DNA from: Aquanectria penicillioides
Lineage: Eukaryota > Ascomycota > Sordariomycetes > Hypocreales > Nectriaceae
Assembly (NCBI GenBank): GCA_003415625.1
Contig: PYIU01000001.1
Location: forward strand, 3,286,746 to 3,350,745
Direction of reading: 5' to 3'
DNA: 64,000 nt
Of this stretch, positions 14,501 to 29,500 are shown piece by piece. Positions within the stretch are counted from its first letter, which is position 1. Each line of letters opens with the position of its first letter. Both the position numbers and the translations under genes were made by a program. The notes beneath the pieces are model-generated. The model worked only from the letters and a program-made list of their open reading frames with translations. It was not told where the DNA came from and made no database searches.

Positions 14501-17500
14501 ACGTGAAGTAACCTTCCAATGCCTCTTGTGCCTCATAGATGTCTGAACCGACCGTCAAGAGGACTGCGTCTGGGTCCTCGGACGACGCAAGATGATGGAC
14601 TGGTTGAATGACCATCAAAGTTGATAGCTCGCAAGCCTCCTTCGCATCGGGGCCGAGCTTTGAGATGTTGCGTAGACCGAACTGCTCGTAAGAGATCATT
14701 TCAGATGCTTGGGCCTGGACACCTTGGAGGAATCCGGAAATATCCTCTTGCTTGTTAAGGCGCACGCGAACTGGAACAGTGGCTACAGCCGGTCCAGCCA
14801 TCTTGTCCACGCCAGGTACTGATGCGTGTCGGCCAGAAACAGTGGCGCCAAACACAACATCTTCCGTATCGCAATACCTTGCAAGCACCATAGCCCAAGC
14901 TGCACGAAGGACAGTTGCCTTTGTAATTGAGGTGTGTGTAGACTTGGGGAATGGGATCTTGGTGTTCATGACTCGACTAACCGGCTTAGAATCAGCAGAA
15001 AGGTCAGTTCGAGGGAATGTGGCACGCTGAGCGCCCTCAAGTTGGTTCTTCCAGTAATCAGAAGCATCATTGTAACTGATTTGGGTGGTATAGTTGATGA
15101 ATCCAGAGTATGGCTCTAGCGGAGAGACAGATTGGCCTCGGTATAAAGTTTGAAGAGCGCTAAGGGCCACGTTTAAGCTCCATCCGTCAAAGATGGCGTG
15201 GTGCATGATCAGGATAAAGAAACGCTCGCCGGACTTTTCCGTGACGAGGGCATAACGGCATAACCGTGATCCATATTGCATTGTGAAATCCTTGACACCA
15301 TCCATGGCAGTACGGAGTGTCAGGCCGGTAGTCGACTCCCAAGTAGGCTCTTCACGGATAATTGCTTGGACGGATGCACCGTTGCGGACAACAATTCTCG
15401 TGCGCATGTTGCCACAAAGTTCAACTGTATGACCCCATGCTGACTTAAAACGGGTCGTGTCGATATCTGCAGGAAGACGATAAACATACTTGGCAATGTA
15501 GGAGCCACGTTGTTTGATGGCCAAAGCCATAAGACCTTCCTGGAGGCTGGTGCAAGGATAAGCGTCCTCGATATTCTGTCCAGATGAAAGCTTACACTCA
15601 TCCCGGAATGTGCTGAGAATTGCATCCACATCAGTCACAGAGAGAAGACTAAAGGGCTCAGACTGAGATATCTCAAGATCGCCCTCAACAACCTTGCTGG
15701 CGACGGCAGACAGACGAGGATCAGCAAAGATGTCCTTAACGGTAATGCCCAAGCCAGATTCCCGTGCAGTGGTGACAAATTGGATAGCGGTAATTGAATC
15801 ACCTCCAATACGTAGGAAGCTATCATCTCTACCGATGGATTCAACAGGGATCTGGAGAATTTCCGACCAAAGTCCCTGGACTTTAGTTTCCATACCTGTC
15901 TCTGGGGCTTGCTTCTTGCCATCAGCAAGCGAGTATTTTGCCAGCGACTCCCGGTCAAGATCTGCTGTGAAACGCTTAAGACTGCCTCGATCCAGCTTGG
16001 TAGATGTAATTGATGGCATAAACTGGCAAGGGAAGAACATGGTCGGAACCATATAGCTGGGCAGCGCAACGCTCAACTGACTAACTGCAGCAGCAACGCG
16101 GCTCTTCAATTCGGCAGTGAGGGAGAGGAAGATATTGTTAGCGTTGGCACTGCTAGAGGCACGAGTAGCATCGCTTGAGCAGAAGTATGCCACAAGGCTA
16201 CTTCCGGAATCTCCCTTATAGATGTCAACGGCAACCTGGCGGGCACCCTCCAAAGCAGCGCGAAGATGGTGCTCGACCTCTCCAAGCTCAACACGAAGAC
16301 CACGAATCTTGACTTGGGTGTCTTTTCGGCTGATGAACTGGATAGTTCCGTCGTCATTATAATAGCAGAGATCGCCCGACTTGAAGAATCGCTTCCATTG
16401 AGGAGAGTTGCGACGGGGAGCCCAGTCAGGAAGCGAGGTGACTGTAGATGCCGCAGTTCTAGCTGGATCGGCCAGGTATTCATGCAATAAGGTCGGGCCT
16501 TGAATGACGACTTCACCGATGCAGCCAATTGGTGCAAGCTGCTGGGGATTTTGCGGGTCGACGATCCAGCAGTAACCACCAACCTGACGACCAACAGTTT
16601 GAGGAGACTCGACTGCAGACTTCCACTCGTGAAGGGTGCTGAACACACAGGTTTCAGCAGGACCCCAACCAGTGACAAGTCGCAGCTTTCCAACCCAAGC
16701 TTCAAAAACATCTCGACCAACAGCCTCACCAGTAAGGAGTAGAAGCTCAAGTCCAGGCATGTCCTCTGGCTTCAGGGTGCGCGCAAAAGCCGGTGTTAGG
16801 AAGGCCCAGTTAATATCCATGTCATTGATGAATTCCTTGAGGCCACTCATTCGGGTGTCCTCAGATGGGACACAGAGCGTGGCTCCAGTAATCAAGGGAG
16901 CAATAATCTCACCAATACAGAGATCGAAAACAAATGAAGCAAATTGGAGGATTCTAACCTCTAAAGTCAGACCAAGTCTCTTGGCGATGGCAGTCTGACT
17001 GGTGCACACAGCGCCATGTTGCATGACAAGGCCCTTAGGAGTTCCAGTGCTTCCAGAGGTGAAAAGCACGTAAGCAGCGAGATCAGGAGTGACATTGCAC
17101 TCAGGGGCTGAAGGAGAAGCGCCCATGGTGCTGATCAATTGCTTATTGAATGTAGCCGTCACCTCAATTACGTCCGCAACGGAGCTGGAGCACTTGGCAG
17201 CATTGGTGGGGGAGGCCAGAGCAAGCCGAGCCCGGGTCTGATCCACAATTTGCTTGTGGCGCTGGACCGGGTGCGAAGGATCAAGAGGAACCCAAGCGGC
17301 GCCAGCTTTGTTGATGGCCAACATGGACACGAAAAACCAGACAGACTTGTCAAAACAAGTATGAACAAGGTCACCAGGCTTAACTCCAGCAGCCTGAACA
17401 AGATATATTGCAAGTCTATTGGCGGCAATGTCGAACTCCGAGTATGTGAGCTTTCCATCCCAAGCGTCAATGGCAATGGCATCGGGTCGATCTTGGGCTT

Positions 17501-20500
17501 GCGATTCGACCAGCTTGTGCACACAAGTATCAAGAATCTCGGGTTCGTCATTGTTAAACCCAATGGCTTTCTCGAGATCCCACTGGCTAGCGATTGGGAG
17601 ATTGTGAAGCAGGTTGTCACCCTGCGACAGAAGCTGCTGAACAGTGTGCTTAAAATGCTGGGAGAGAGCCTCGAGCTGGGCTTGAGATAGAATAGTAGGG
17701 TTGTAAATGAGCAGCAACTCGATGTGGTCGTCATGCGTCAAACCCTGCAAGACCAGTGGGTAGCTGAAGTAGCCTTCAAGAGAGTCTTCGGCAAAGTCTT
17801 CCGAGTCGGCAGAGAGAAGCACTGATTGAGTCTCGTTGGATTCGATAGCATGTTGGACAGGCTGGACAACGAGCAAGCTGGAGAAGTCGCAGGCTTCGTG
17901 TGTCTCTGTTGTCAGCTTAGCAATGTTGCGAAGGCCAAACTGCTCAAATGCGACCATATCAGATGCTTGCTGCTGCACTCCCTGCAAGAAGGTTGACACT
18001 GGAGTTTGCTTGTCAAGGCGAACTCTAATAGGGACAGTGGCAACAGCCGGTCCAGCCATTCTATCAACGCCAGCCACCGGAGCATGGCGACCAGATACAG
18101 TGGTGCCAAAACAGACATCCTCTGTATCGCAGTATCGAGCGAGGACAATAGCCCATGCTGCACGCAAGACAGTGGCAGTTGTGATTGAACTGTCAGTTGG
18201 CTTGGGGTAAGGAATAGTCGTCTTCATGATGCGGGCGGCTGGCTGAGAGTCTCCACTATCAACGCGGGGGAATATGGCACGCTGAGCCCCCTCCAGCTGA
18301 GACTTCCAGTAATCGCTGGCGGCGCTGTGGTCAAGATCGGCAATATACCGGATGAATGCGGAGTACGGCTGCGGTTCGGTGAGTGCCTCTCCACGGTACA
18401 CGCTGTAGAGGGTGCTAAGCGCGACGTTCAAGCTCCATCCGTCAAAGACGGCATGGTGAATGATGAGCACGAAGTATCTCTTTCCGTTATCTTCGGTAAC
18501 AAGGGCGTAGCGGCAAAGACGGGAGCCGAACTGCATTTCCATTCCCTTCGCAGAGTCCATCACAGACATTAAGTCAAGGGATTCCGTGTGTTCCCATACG
18601 GGATCCTCTTGGATAATTGCCTGGGTAGAAACACCGTTACGAATAACGATTCGAGTGCGCAGGTTGGCACACAGTTCAACGGTCTGGTTCCATGCTGCAA
18701 TGAAACGATCGGACTCAATATGGTCAGGCAACACATAGATGTTCTTGGCGATATAAGATCCCGGTTGCTTAGCAGCAAGTGCAATAAGACCCTCCTGAAG
18801 GCTTGTGCAGGGATAAGCATCCTCGATAGTTTGGGAAGCTTGGAGGTTGCACTGGTCACGGACGGTAGATTTGATTGCATAAACTTCACCACTCGGGAGC
18901 AGAGTGAAGGGCTCAGTGTGCTCCATAGTCTCCTGGCCTTCAACAACCTTTTCTGCCACAGACAGCAGGCGAGGGTCATCAAAGACATCCTTGACTGTAA
19001 TCATCAATCCAGCATCGCGGGCGACAGTGACAAACTGAATAGCGGTAATTGAATCACCACCAATGCGCAAGAAACTATCATCTCGACCAATAGACTCAAC
19101 CGGAAGTTTAAGGATTCCGGCCCACATCTCTTGAAGCCGCGTCTCCATGGGTGTTTCCGGTGCACGCTTCTCACCATCCACGAGTGAGTGGTTTGCCAGC
19201 AATTCGAAAGAAAGTGTAGCAGTAATGCGCTTAAGACTGCCCCTGTCAAGTTTGGTGGATGTAATTGAGGGCATAAACTCGCAAGGGAAGAACATGGTCG
19301 GGACCATATAGCTAGGAAGTGCTACATTGAGTTGGCCAACTGCTGCTGTGACCCAGCTCTTCAACTCAGCAGTCAATTTCAAGAACATATTGCTTGCGGT
19401 AGCGGTGTTCGAGGGCCGAGTGGCATCGTTGAAGCAGAAATAAGCAACTAGGTTGGTTCCAGCATCGCCTCGGAAAACGTCAACAACAATCTGTCGAACG
19501 CCATCTAGGGCTGCACGGAGATGGTGCTCAACTTCACCAAGCTCGACACGAAGACCTCGAATCTTCACCTGAGTATCCTTGCGACTGACAAACTCGATGG
19601 TGCCGTCAGCATTATAGTAGCAAAGATCACCAGACTTAAAAAAAACGGTTCCAGCGCGGCGAAGAGCGGCGGGGAGCCCACTTAGGTAGTGAAGTAACAG
19701 TGGATGCATCAGTCCTGGCAGGGTCGGCCAGATACTCTCGCAGGAGAGTTGGTCCTTGGATGACAACCTCACCAACACAACCCGTGGGTGCCAGTCTAGT
19801 GGGATCTTCGGGATCAACAATCCAACAGAAGCCTCCAACAGGTCGACCAACTGTTAATGGAGACTCTGTAATGTCCTTCCATTCATGCAGCGTGCTGAAA
19901 ACACATGTCTCGGCAGGCCCCCATCCGTTGATAAGGCGGACCTTTCCGAACCAAGTGTCCAAGATGTCGCGGCCGACAGCCTCGCCGGCCAGCAGTAGAA
20001 GCTCCACGCTAGGCACATCATCTGGTTTGATGGTTCGGGCAAAAGCGGGGGTGAGAAAAGCCCAGTTAATCTTCATATCGGCAACAAATTCTTTCAGACC
20101 GCTTAAGCGAGTGTCCTCAGAGGGAATGCACAATGTAGCGCCGGCGATGAGAGGCCCGATTATCTCACCAATGCAGAGATCGAAGACAAAGGAAGCGAAT
20201 TGAAGGATTCTTACGTTGGGGGTTAGGCCAAGTCGTTTCCTAATGGCAGTCTGACTAGTGCAGACGGCACCATGCTGCATAACTAGACCCTTGGGAGTGC
20301 CGGTACTACCAGAGGTAAAGAGAACATATGCAGCCTGGTCTGGCGACACTACAATGGAAGGCGCGCGTGGGGTTGGTCCCATGCTGCCAATCAATTGCTG
20401 GTCAAGCTCGTAAGTGACTACGATAACGTTAGCCAGCAGGCTGGTACATTTGGCACTGTTTGTCGGCGATGCCAGAGCGAGACGGGCGCCAGTCTGCTCC

Positions 20501-23500
20501 ACAATCTGCCTCTGGCGCTGAACCGGATGCGAGGGATCAAGAGGAACCCACGCAGCTCCGGCCTTGTTGATGGCAATCATAGAGACAAAGAACCAGACAG
20601 ACTTCTCGAAGCAAGTGTGGACAAGATCTCCAACCTCAGCGCCGCCAACCTTGATGAGGTAGGAAGCCAGCCTGTTGGCTGCACTGTTCAGCTGAGAATA
20701 GCTTAGCTGGCCATCCCAAGCGTCAATGGCAATAGCATCCGGTTGAGACAGCGCCTGTGCTTCCACAAGTTCGTGAACGCAGGCACAGATGATATCAGGG
20801 TCCTCCATATTAAAGTCTCCGGCGCGGGCGAGATCCCATTCACTAGCAATGGAAACAGTACCCAAGCTAGCATCTCGTCGTGTAAGGAGCTGCTGCACAG
20901 CATTGTCGAAATGGTGAGAAAGGGCTTCAAGCTGTGGCTCAGGAACTACATCTGGGTTGTAAATGAGAAGGAGTTCCACGTAGTCGTCATAGGTGAGTCC
21001 CTGGAGGACAAGGGGGTAGGTAAAGTAACCCTCTAGAGTTCCCTCCTCTTTGGATTGATCTGATTCTTCAGAGACGAGGACTGTGTCCTTTGAATCTGCA
21101 TTGGTAGCCACATGCTGCACAGGCTGGATAACCATCAAGCTAGAAAAGTCACTAATTTCCCTGGCATCTGAGCTGATCTTAGAAATGTTACGCAGGCCAA
21201 ACTGCTCGTAGGCCACCATCTCAGTAGCCTGCTCTTGAATATCGTCAAGGAAGCTGGATACCGACTGCAGGGTATTAAGTCGGACTCGGATGGGCACGGT
21301 GGCAACAGCTGGTCCAGCCATCTTGTCAATGCCTTTTACTGGAGCCTGTCGTCCAGAGACAGTGGCACCAAAGCAAACGTCATTAGTGTCGCAGTATCGT
21401 GCCAAGACCATAGCCCAAGCGGCTCGCAGAACAGTTGCCTTGGTAATGGAGTTATCCATAGACTTGGGGAATTGGATCTTAGTCTTCATAATGCAACTGG
21501 CCGGCTTGGCATCAATATCCATACGAGGAAATGTGGCGCGCTGAGCGCCATCCAGCTGGGTCTTCCAGTATGCAGTAGCTTTGTCTAAATCAACCTTGGT
21601 AGTATAGTTGATAAACCCGGAATACGGCTGAAGGGTTGGCATGGCCTCATCACGATAGAGGCTATGCAACGTACCAAGTACCACGTTTAAACTCCAACCA
21701 TCGAAAATTGCGTGGTGCAGAACAAGAACGAAGTAACGTTTGCCACCATCCTCGGAGACAAGCGCAAATCGGCACAATTTTGAACCATACTGCATTTCCA
21801 GGCTCTTTGTGGAGTCCATGAAAGAGCTGAGATTATGACCGCCAGTTGATTCCCAAGTAGGGTCCCCTTGCACGACAGCCTGGAATGAGGCACCCTTGTG
21901 GTTGATGATCCTTGTTCGCAGGTTAGTGCACAGCTGTACAGTCTGACCCCAAGAAGTCTTGAGACGAGCAAGGTCAACGTGTTCCGGAATAGAGTACACA
22001 TATTTAGCAATGTAAGATCCAGGTTGCTTGACAGCTAAGGCCATAAGACCTTCCTGTAGGCTAGTACAAGGATATGCATCATCGATGTATTTCTGACTGG
22101 AAAGTCCACACTGATGTTGAATGGCACGCTTGACGGAGTCGATTTTGCCGGCAGGCAATTGGTTGAAGGGCTCGACATGATATGTCTCTTCCTCAATGCC
22201 TTCAATCACCTTAGCAGCAACAGCAGACAGTCGGGGATCGGCGAAGACATCCTTGACAGTGATTGTCAATCCAGCATCGCTAGCAGAGGTAACAAATTGA
22301 ATTGCAGTAATTGAGTCACCGCCAATTCGAAGGAAGCTATCGTCGCGACCAATTGACTCTGCAGGCAGGTTTAGGATCTGCGACCACAAATCTTGAACAC
22401 GAAGTTCCATTGCAGTAGCTGGGGCTCGCTTCTCGCCATCCACAAGCGAGTATGTAGCCAGCGATTCACGATTAAGAGCTGCTGTAAGGCGCTTAAGGCC
22501 GCCTCTATCAAGCTTGGTCGATGTGATAGATGGCATGAATTGACAGGGGAAGAACATCATAGGAACCATGTAGCTTGGCAAGGTCACACTCAATTCGCCA
22601 ACAGCAGCCATGACTTGACCCTTCAAGTCAGAAGTGAGGGGCAAGAAGATTCTATCAGTGTTCGCCTCAGATCCGCTAGTAGCTGGGTTGCGTGTCTCGT
22701 CGCTAAAGCAGAAGTATGCGACAAGACTAGGTCCAGCATCACTCCGAAAAACGTCAACAACAACTTGGCGAGCACCAACAAGGGCAGCACGCAAGTGGTG
22801 CTCGACTTCACCGAGCTCAACACGAAGGCCTCTAATCTTGACCTGGGTGTCCTTTCGGCTGACGAATTCAATTGTGCCGTCAGGGTTGTAATAGCACAGA
22901 TCTCCAGATTTAAAGAAGCGGTTCCAGTTTGATGATGTACGGCGAGGTGCCCAAGCAGGAAGCAAGGTAACTGTAGCCTTCTTTGTGATGACTGGGTCAG
23001 ATAGGTACTCGCGCAGTAAGGTCGGACCTTGAATAACAACTTCACCAATGCATCCAGTTGGTGCCAGTTTGTGAGGATTTTGGGGGTCGACGATCCAGCA
23101 GTAACCACCAACAGGGCGACCAACAGTCTGGGGAGACTCAACCACAGACTTCCACTCATGTAGGGTGCTGAACACACAAGTTTCAGCAGGACCCCAACCA
23201 GTGACAAGTCGCAGCTTTCCAACCCAAGTCTCAAAAACATCCCGACCAACAGCTTCTCCAGTAAGAAGAAGAAGTTCAAGCTGAGGTACATCCTTCGGCT
23301 TGAGAGTGCGAACAAAGGCAGGGGTCAAGAACGCCCAATTGATTTCCATATCATTAATAAACTCTTTCAAGCCATTCATTCTAGTATCCTCAGATGGAAC
23401 ACACAAGGTAGCTCCATAAATTAGGGGAGCGATAATCTCGCCGATGCAAAGATCGAAGACAAACGAAGCAAACTGAAGGATCCTAACTTCAGAAGTAAGA

Positions 23501-26500
23501 CCAAGGTGCTTGCCAATGGCAGTTTGACTAGTGCAAACAGCGCCATGTTGCATAACCAATCCCTTAGGTGTGCCCGTACTACCGGAGGTAAAGAGCACAT
23601 AGGCAGCGTGGTCGGGAGTAACATCGGTCTTAGGGGCAGCAGGAGCCAGACCTATAGTTTTGATCAATTGCTGGTCAAGGGCAGCAGTTACCTCAAGCAC
23701 ATCTGAAACCAGGGTAGCGCACTTTGCAGCATTGGCCGGCGAGGTCAGAGCAAGACGAGCTTGGGTTTGGCCAACGATCTGTTTCTGGCGCTGGATTGGG
23801 TGTGAGGGGTCGAGCGGAACCCATGTAGCACCAGCCTTGTTGATGGCCAGCATAGAGACAAAGAACCAAACAGACTTCTCAAAACACAGATGCACAAAGT
23901 CGCCAGTCTTAACTGAAGCAGCATCGGACAGGTAAGAGGCAAGTCGATTGGCCGCTTCATTCAGCTGAGAGTAAGTCAACTTGCCGTCCCATGCCTCAAT
24001 AGCGATAGCATTAGGCTGACGGATAGCTTGGGTATCGAAAAGTTCATGGAAGCAAGTGCGTAGGATCTGGGGGTCCTCATTGTTGTACTCAACAGCCTTG
24101 GCAAAGTCCCAGTCACTGGCAAGAGAAACTTCATTCAACATAGAATCTTGCTCAGTGAGAAGCTGTTGGACAGCCTGGTCAAAATGGTGGGACAACGCCT
24201 CGAGCTGTGCCTCTGGAATGGCATCGGGGTTGTAGACGAGGAGGAGCTCGACGTGCTTGTCATAGGTGAGTCCCTGCAAGACTAAAGGATAGGTGAAATA
24301 ACCTTCCAAGGCCTCCTCCTCATATAGATTCGAGGCAGATGACAGCAAGGTTAAGTCTACCTCATTGCTGGCAGTGAATTCGTGCTGCACCGGTTGTACG
24401 ACCAGCAAACTAGAGAACTCACAAGCCTCATGTGCCTCTGGACTGACCTTGGTGATGTTTCGCAGGCCGTACTGCTCATATGATACCATTTCTGAGGCTT
24501 GCTGCTGCACACCTTTCAGGAAACTCAGCACTCCCTGATGCTCATCCAGTTGAACGCGAATAGGAACAGTGGCAACAGCAGGTCCAGCCATTTTGTCAAT
24601 GCCAGCCACGGGCGCATGGCGCCCAGAGACAGTTGTACCAAAGCAGACGTCGTTAGAGTCACAGTATTTAGCGAGGACCATGGCCCAGGCTGCGCGAAGG
24701 ATGGTGGCCTTCGTGATGGAGCTATCAGTGGACTCCGGGAATGAAATCGTCTTCTTCATGACACGACTAGCCGGCTTGGCATCATTCACTAGGTCCGCCC
24801 GAGGGAAAGTAGCACGCTGGGCACCACTAAGCTGAGCCTTCCAGTATGCACCAGCTGCATGTTGGTCAACTTGAGTGGTATACTTGATAAACTCAGAGTA
24901 GGGTCGCAACATGGGGACGGAGCCATCTCTGTATACACTGTACAAGGTGCTGAGAACGACATTCAAAGTCCAGCCATCAAATACGGCATGGTGAGCCATG
25001 AGGACAAAGTATCGCTCTCCATTTGTCTCCGTAACGATTGCATAGCGTGATAGACGAGAGCCGTACTGCATTTTAATGGACTTCGCAGAGTCCAGGAATG
25101 AGCGGAGGCTCACTCCATCAGTAGACTCCCAAGAAGTCTCTTCTCGAATAACAGCCTGAAATGTGACTCCATTACGAACAACGATTCTTGTTCGCAAGTT
25201 CCCACAAATTCTAACCGTACGTTCCCAGGCTGCTCTAAATTGAGCGAGGCCAACGTGTTCGGGCAGGCGATAAATATTCTTGGCAATGTAAGAACCAGGT
25301 TGCTTGACCGCGAGAGCCATAAGACCTTCCTGGAGACCCGTGCAAGGATAGGCGTCCTCGATGTCCTGTTGATTCTGGATGTTGCACTGATCCTGGATAG
25401 CGGACTTTATGGCGCCAATATTGCTGTCTGGCAGGAGACTGAAAGATGAAACACCCTGAGACTGGACATCTCCGCTCTCAATGACCTTGGCAGCGACTGC
25501 AGATAGCCGGGGATCGGTAAAGACATCCTTAACCGTAATGTTGAGGCCAGCGTCTAAGGCAGAAGTAACAAACTGAATTGCCGTAATGGAATCACCCCCG
25601 ATTCTCAAGAAGCTGTCGTCTCGGCCAATGGACTCGATTGGAAGCTTAAGAATGGCAGCCCATATCTCTTGAAGACGCGTCTCCATTAGAGTCTCAGGTG
25701 CACGCTTTTCACCATCCACAAGCGAATACCTTACCACTGATTCCCAATCAAGAGCTGCTGTCTTACGCTTAAGTTCACCTCTATCCAATTTAGTAGATGT
25801 AATTGAGGGCATAAATTGGCAGGGGAAGAAAATAGTTGGAACCATATAACTAGGAAGAGCAACGCTCAGCTGGCCAACAGCAGCCGCAATCTGGCTCTTG
25901 AGCTCAATGGTAAGAGGCATGAAGATCTTTTCGGCCTTTGCACTTCCAGTTGTGCGTGTCTCGTCACTGAAGCAGAAGTATGCAACAAGGTTGGTTCCAG
26001 CATCTCCTTGGAAAACGTCGACAATAACTTGGCGTACTCCTACTAAGCCTGCGCGCAAATGGTGCTCAACCTCGCCAAGCTCAACACGAAGACCTCGAAT
26101 CTTTACCTGAGTATCCTTGCGACTGACAAACTCGATGGTACCATCAGCATTGTAGTAGCAAAGATCACCAGACTTAAAAAAACGGTTCCAATGCGGGGAG
26201 GTAGGGCGGGGTGCCCAGTCTGGAAGAGATGTAACAGTAGATGCTGTTGTTCTGACAGGGTCAGCTAGATATTCGCGAAGCAAAGTCGGGCCCTGGATGA
26301 CGACTTCTCCCACACAGCCAGTAGGAGCCATCTTTTGAGGGTCTTCAGGGTCAACAACCCAACAGTAGCCGCCAACAGGTCGGCCAACAGTCAAGGGCGA
26401 CTCGCTTGCAGATTGCCACTCGTGCAATGTGCTGAACACACAGGTCTCCGCAGGTCCCCAACCGTTTATAAGGCGGACCTTTCCAAACCAAGTGTCAAGA

Positions 26501-29500
26501 ATATCCCGACCAACAGCCTCACCGGCAAGCAATAGAAGCTTAAGGCCAGGGACGTCATCTGGTTTTAGAGTGCGAGTAAATGCCGGGGTGAGGTAAGCCC
26601 AGTTGATCTTCATGTCATTAATGAACTCTTTGAGACCGCTCATGCGTGTCTCCTCAGAAGGAACACATAGAGTTGAACCGGAAATCAAGGGCCCAATAAT
26701 CTCACCAATGCAGAGATCGAAAACAAAGGAGGCAAACTGAAGGATCCTGACGCTTGATGTAAGGCCAAGACGGGTACGAATAGCCATTTGACTGGTGCAT
26801 ACAGCACCATGCTGCATAACTAGACCCTTAGGGGTGCCTGTACTTCCTGAGGTAAAAAGAACGTATGCAGCATGGTCTGGAGTAATGTTGCATATAGGAG
26901 TAGAAGGAGAACATCCCACATCCGTGATCAACTGCTTGTCAAAGGCTTCTGAGACCTCAACAACGTCTGCTACCAAGTTTGCGCACTTAGCAATATTAGC
27001 AGGCGAGGCGAGCGCTAAACGAGCACGGGTCTGCTGGACAATCTGCTGTTGTCGTTGAGTAGGGTGTGAAGGATCTAATGGCACCCAAGCCGCACCCGCT
27101 TTGTTGATGGCGAGCATAGAGACAAAGAACCAAGCAGACTTCTCAAAGCATACGTGAACCAAATCTCCAGACTTAACACTAGCTACACTGATGAGGTAAT
27201 GAGCCAGCCTGTTTGCAGCGGTATTCAATTGCCCGTATGTGAGCTCACCATCCCAGGCATGAATAGCAGGTGCATTAGGTTGTATTTGTGCCTGTATCTC
27301 AACGAGCTCGTGGACTGTGGTGCGGAGGATCTCAGGGTCTTTGTGGTTAAATTCAAAAGCCTTAACCATATCCCAGTTGCTAATAATAGAGACTGCGCCA
27401 AGGAGTATATCATTTGGTGAAATGAGTTGCTGCACGGTACGGTCAAAGTGGTGAGACAAGGCCTGTAGCTGAGCTTCTGGCACAATATCAGGGTTGTAAA
27501 TAAGGAGAAGCTCAACATGGTCATTGTAGGTCAGTCCTTGGAGAACTAAGGGGTATGTAAAGTAACCCTCAAGGGCGCCTTCTTCCTCATACTGCTCAGA
27601 GCCATCAGCCAATAGAATTGCCTTAGAAGAGTCGGTGGTATTGCCGAGTTGCTGAACAGGTTGGATAACCATCAAGCTTGAGAAGTCGCAGGCATCTTTA
27701 GCATCTGAGCCGAGTTTAGAAATGTTGCGCAATCCATATTGCTCATAGGCTGCCATCTTGGAAGCCTGACGCTGGACATCGCTAAGGAAGCTCGATACCT
27801 TCTGCTGGTTATCAAGGCGGACTCGGACAGGCACAGTGGCAACAGCTGGTCCAGCCATCTTTTCAACGCCGGCCATTGGGGCTTGGCGGCCAGAAACGGT
27901 TGTACCGAAGCACACATCGTCGGTGTCGCAGTACCTCGCAAGCACAATAGCCCAAGCAGCACGAAGGATAGTCGCCTTGGTAATCGATGTATCATTCAGT
28001 TTGCCGAATGGAATGTTTGTACGCATAACGCAACTGGCTGGGCTGGAAATAGCTTGGGCCTCAGTTCGAGGGAATGTTGCCTTTTGAGCGCCGTCAAGCT
28101 GGGCTTTCCAGTAGGCGCTGGCTTCAGCTTGGTCAAGCTGCGAGATGAAGTTAATGAAGCTTGAATATGGCTTCAACTCCTGGATAGGGTCTCGGTGGTA
28201 GACACTGTAAAGAGTTTGGAGCATGACATTCAAGCTCCAACCATCAAATACAGCGTGGTGGATAATAAGGACAAAGAATCTCTGACCACTCTTCTCTGTG
28301 ACGAGGGCATATCGGCAAAGACGTGTGCCATACTGCATGTCAATATCCTTCGTTAAGTCGAGGAATGATCGCAAGTCAAGTTCGTCGGCAGATTCCCAGG
28401 TAGGCTTATCGCGAACAACGGCCTGAAAAGAGTTGCTGTTTGAGGCGACGATTCTGGTGCGCAGGTTCTCGCAGAGGTCGACAGTACGTTCCCAGGCGGC
28501 CCTAAACCGAGCACTATCAATGTTCTCAGGAATACGATAGAAGTACTTGGCAATGTACGAGCCTGGCTGCTTAACAGTCAACGCCATAAGACCTTCCTGG
28601 AGACTTGTGCATGGGTAGACATCCTCGATATATCGGTCGCTGGGAAGGTTGCACTGGTCTCGGATGGTCAACTTGACTGCGTTAATGGCAGTGCTTGGTA
28701 GCAAATCAAATGGTGCCGTCTCGTAAGTTTCACCAGCATCAGCCGCAACAGCCATGGCAGCAACATGGCTGAGGCGAGAATCCTCAAACACATCCGCAAT
28801 AGTTATGCTGATCCCTTGCTGCTGTGCCAAGGAAACCAGCTGGATAGCGGCAATCGAGTCTCCGCCGATTTGGAGGAAACTATCATGCTTGCCAATCTCT
28901 TCGGTCGAGAGATGAAGCACCTCTGCCCATATATCCCGCAGCTTCAGTTCCATCTCCGTGGTAGGCGGCTCAGTCTTTACTGCTCTGAGGGAGAATTTCA
29001 GCACGTCAGCTGTAGGGATGCTTTGACCAAACTCAACAAGATGCCGGCGGCTGACCTTGCCAGAGATGGTTTGCTGGGGCTTGCCGCGAAAGATAAGCCA
29101 AATAGAAGGGATCATATAGGCAGGTAAAACTGTTGATAGAGACGAGTTCAGGTGTGTAATAGTATCGCGCATATCATCCGAGAGGTTATCAACCAGATGC
29201 ATAGGGCTATCCTCATAGTGGGGTCCGGTTGCAAACCACAGGAAGGCAGTCAATACACTTCGATTTGTTGGCTGCAGAGAGAGCACATCGGCAACTGCAC
29301 CCATATCTCGGGGCAGGAATTCGTTCATCCGAGTCTCAATCTCTCCAAGTTCGATTCTTTGGCCGTGCAGCTTAACCTGTGTATCCTTACGACCAGTGTA
29401 GTCGAATGTGCCGTCATGGTTTCGTCGGACTAAGTCGCCGGTGCGATAAGCTCGTCTCAATCGGAACCCATTATCGGGAAGCCAGTCGATATCCTCCAAC

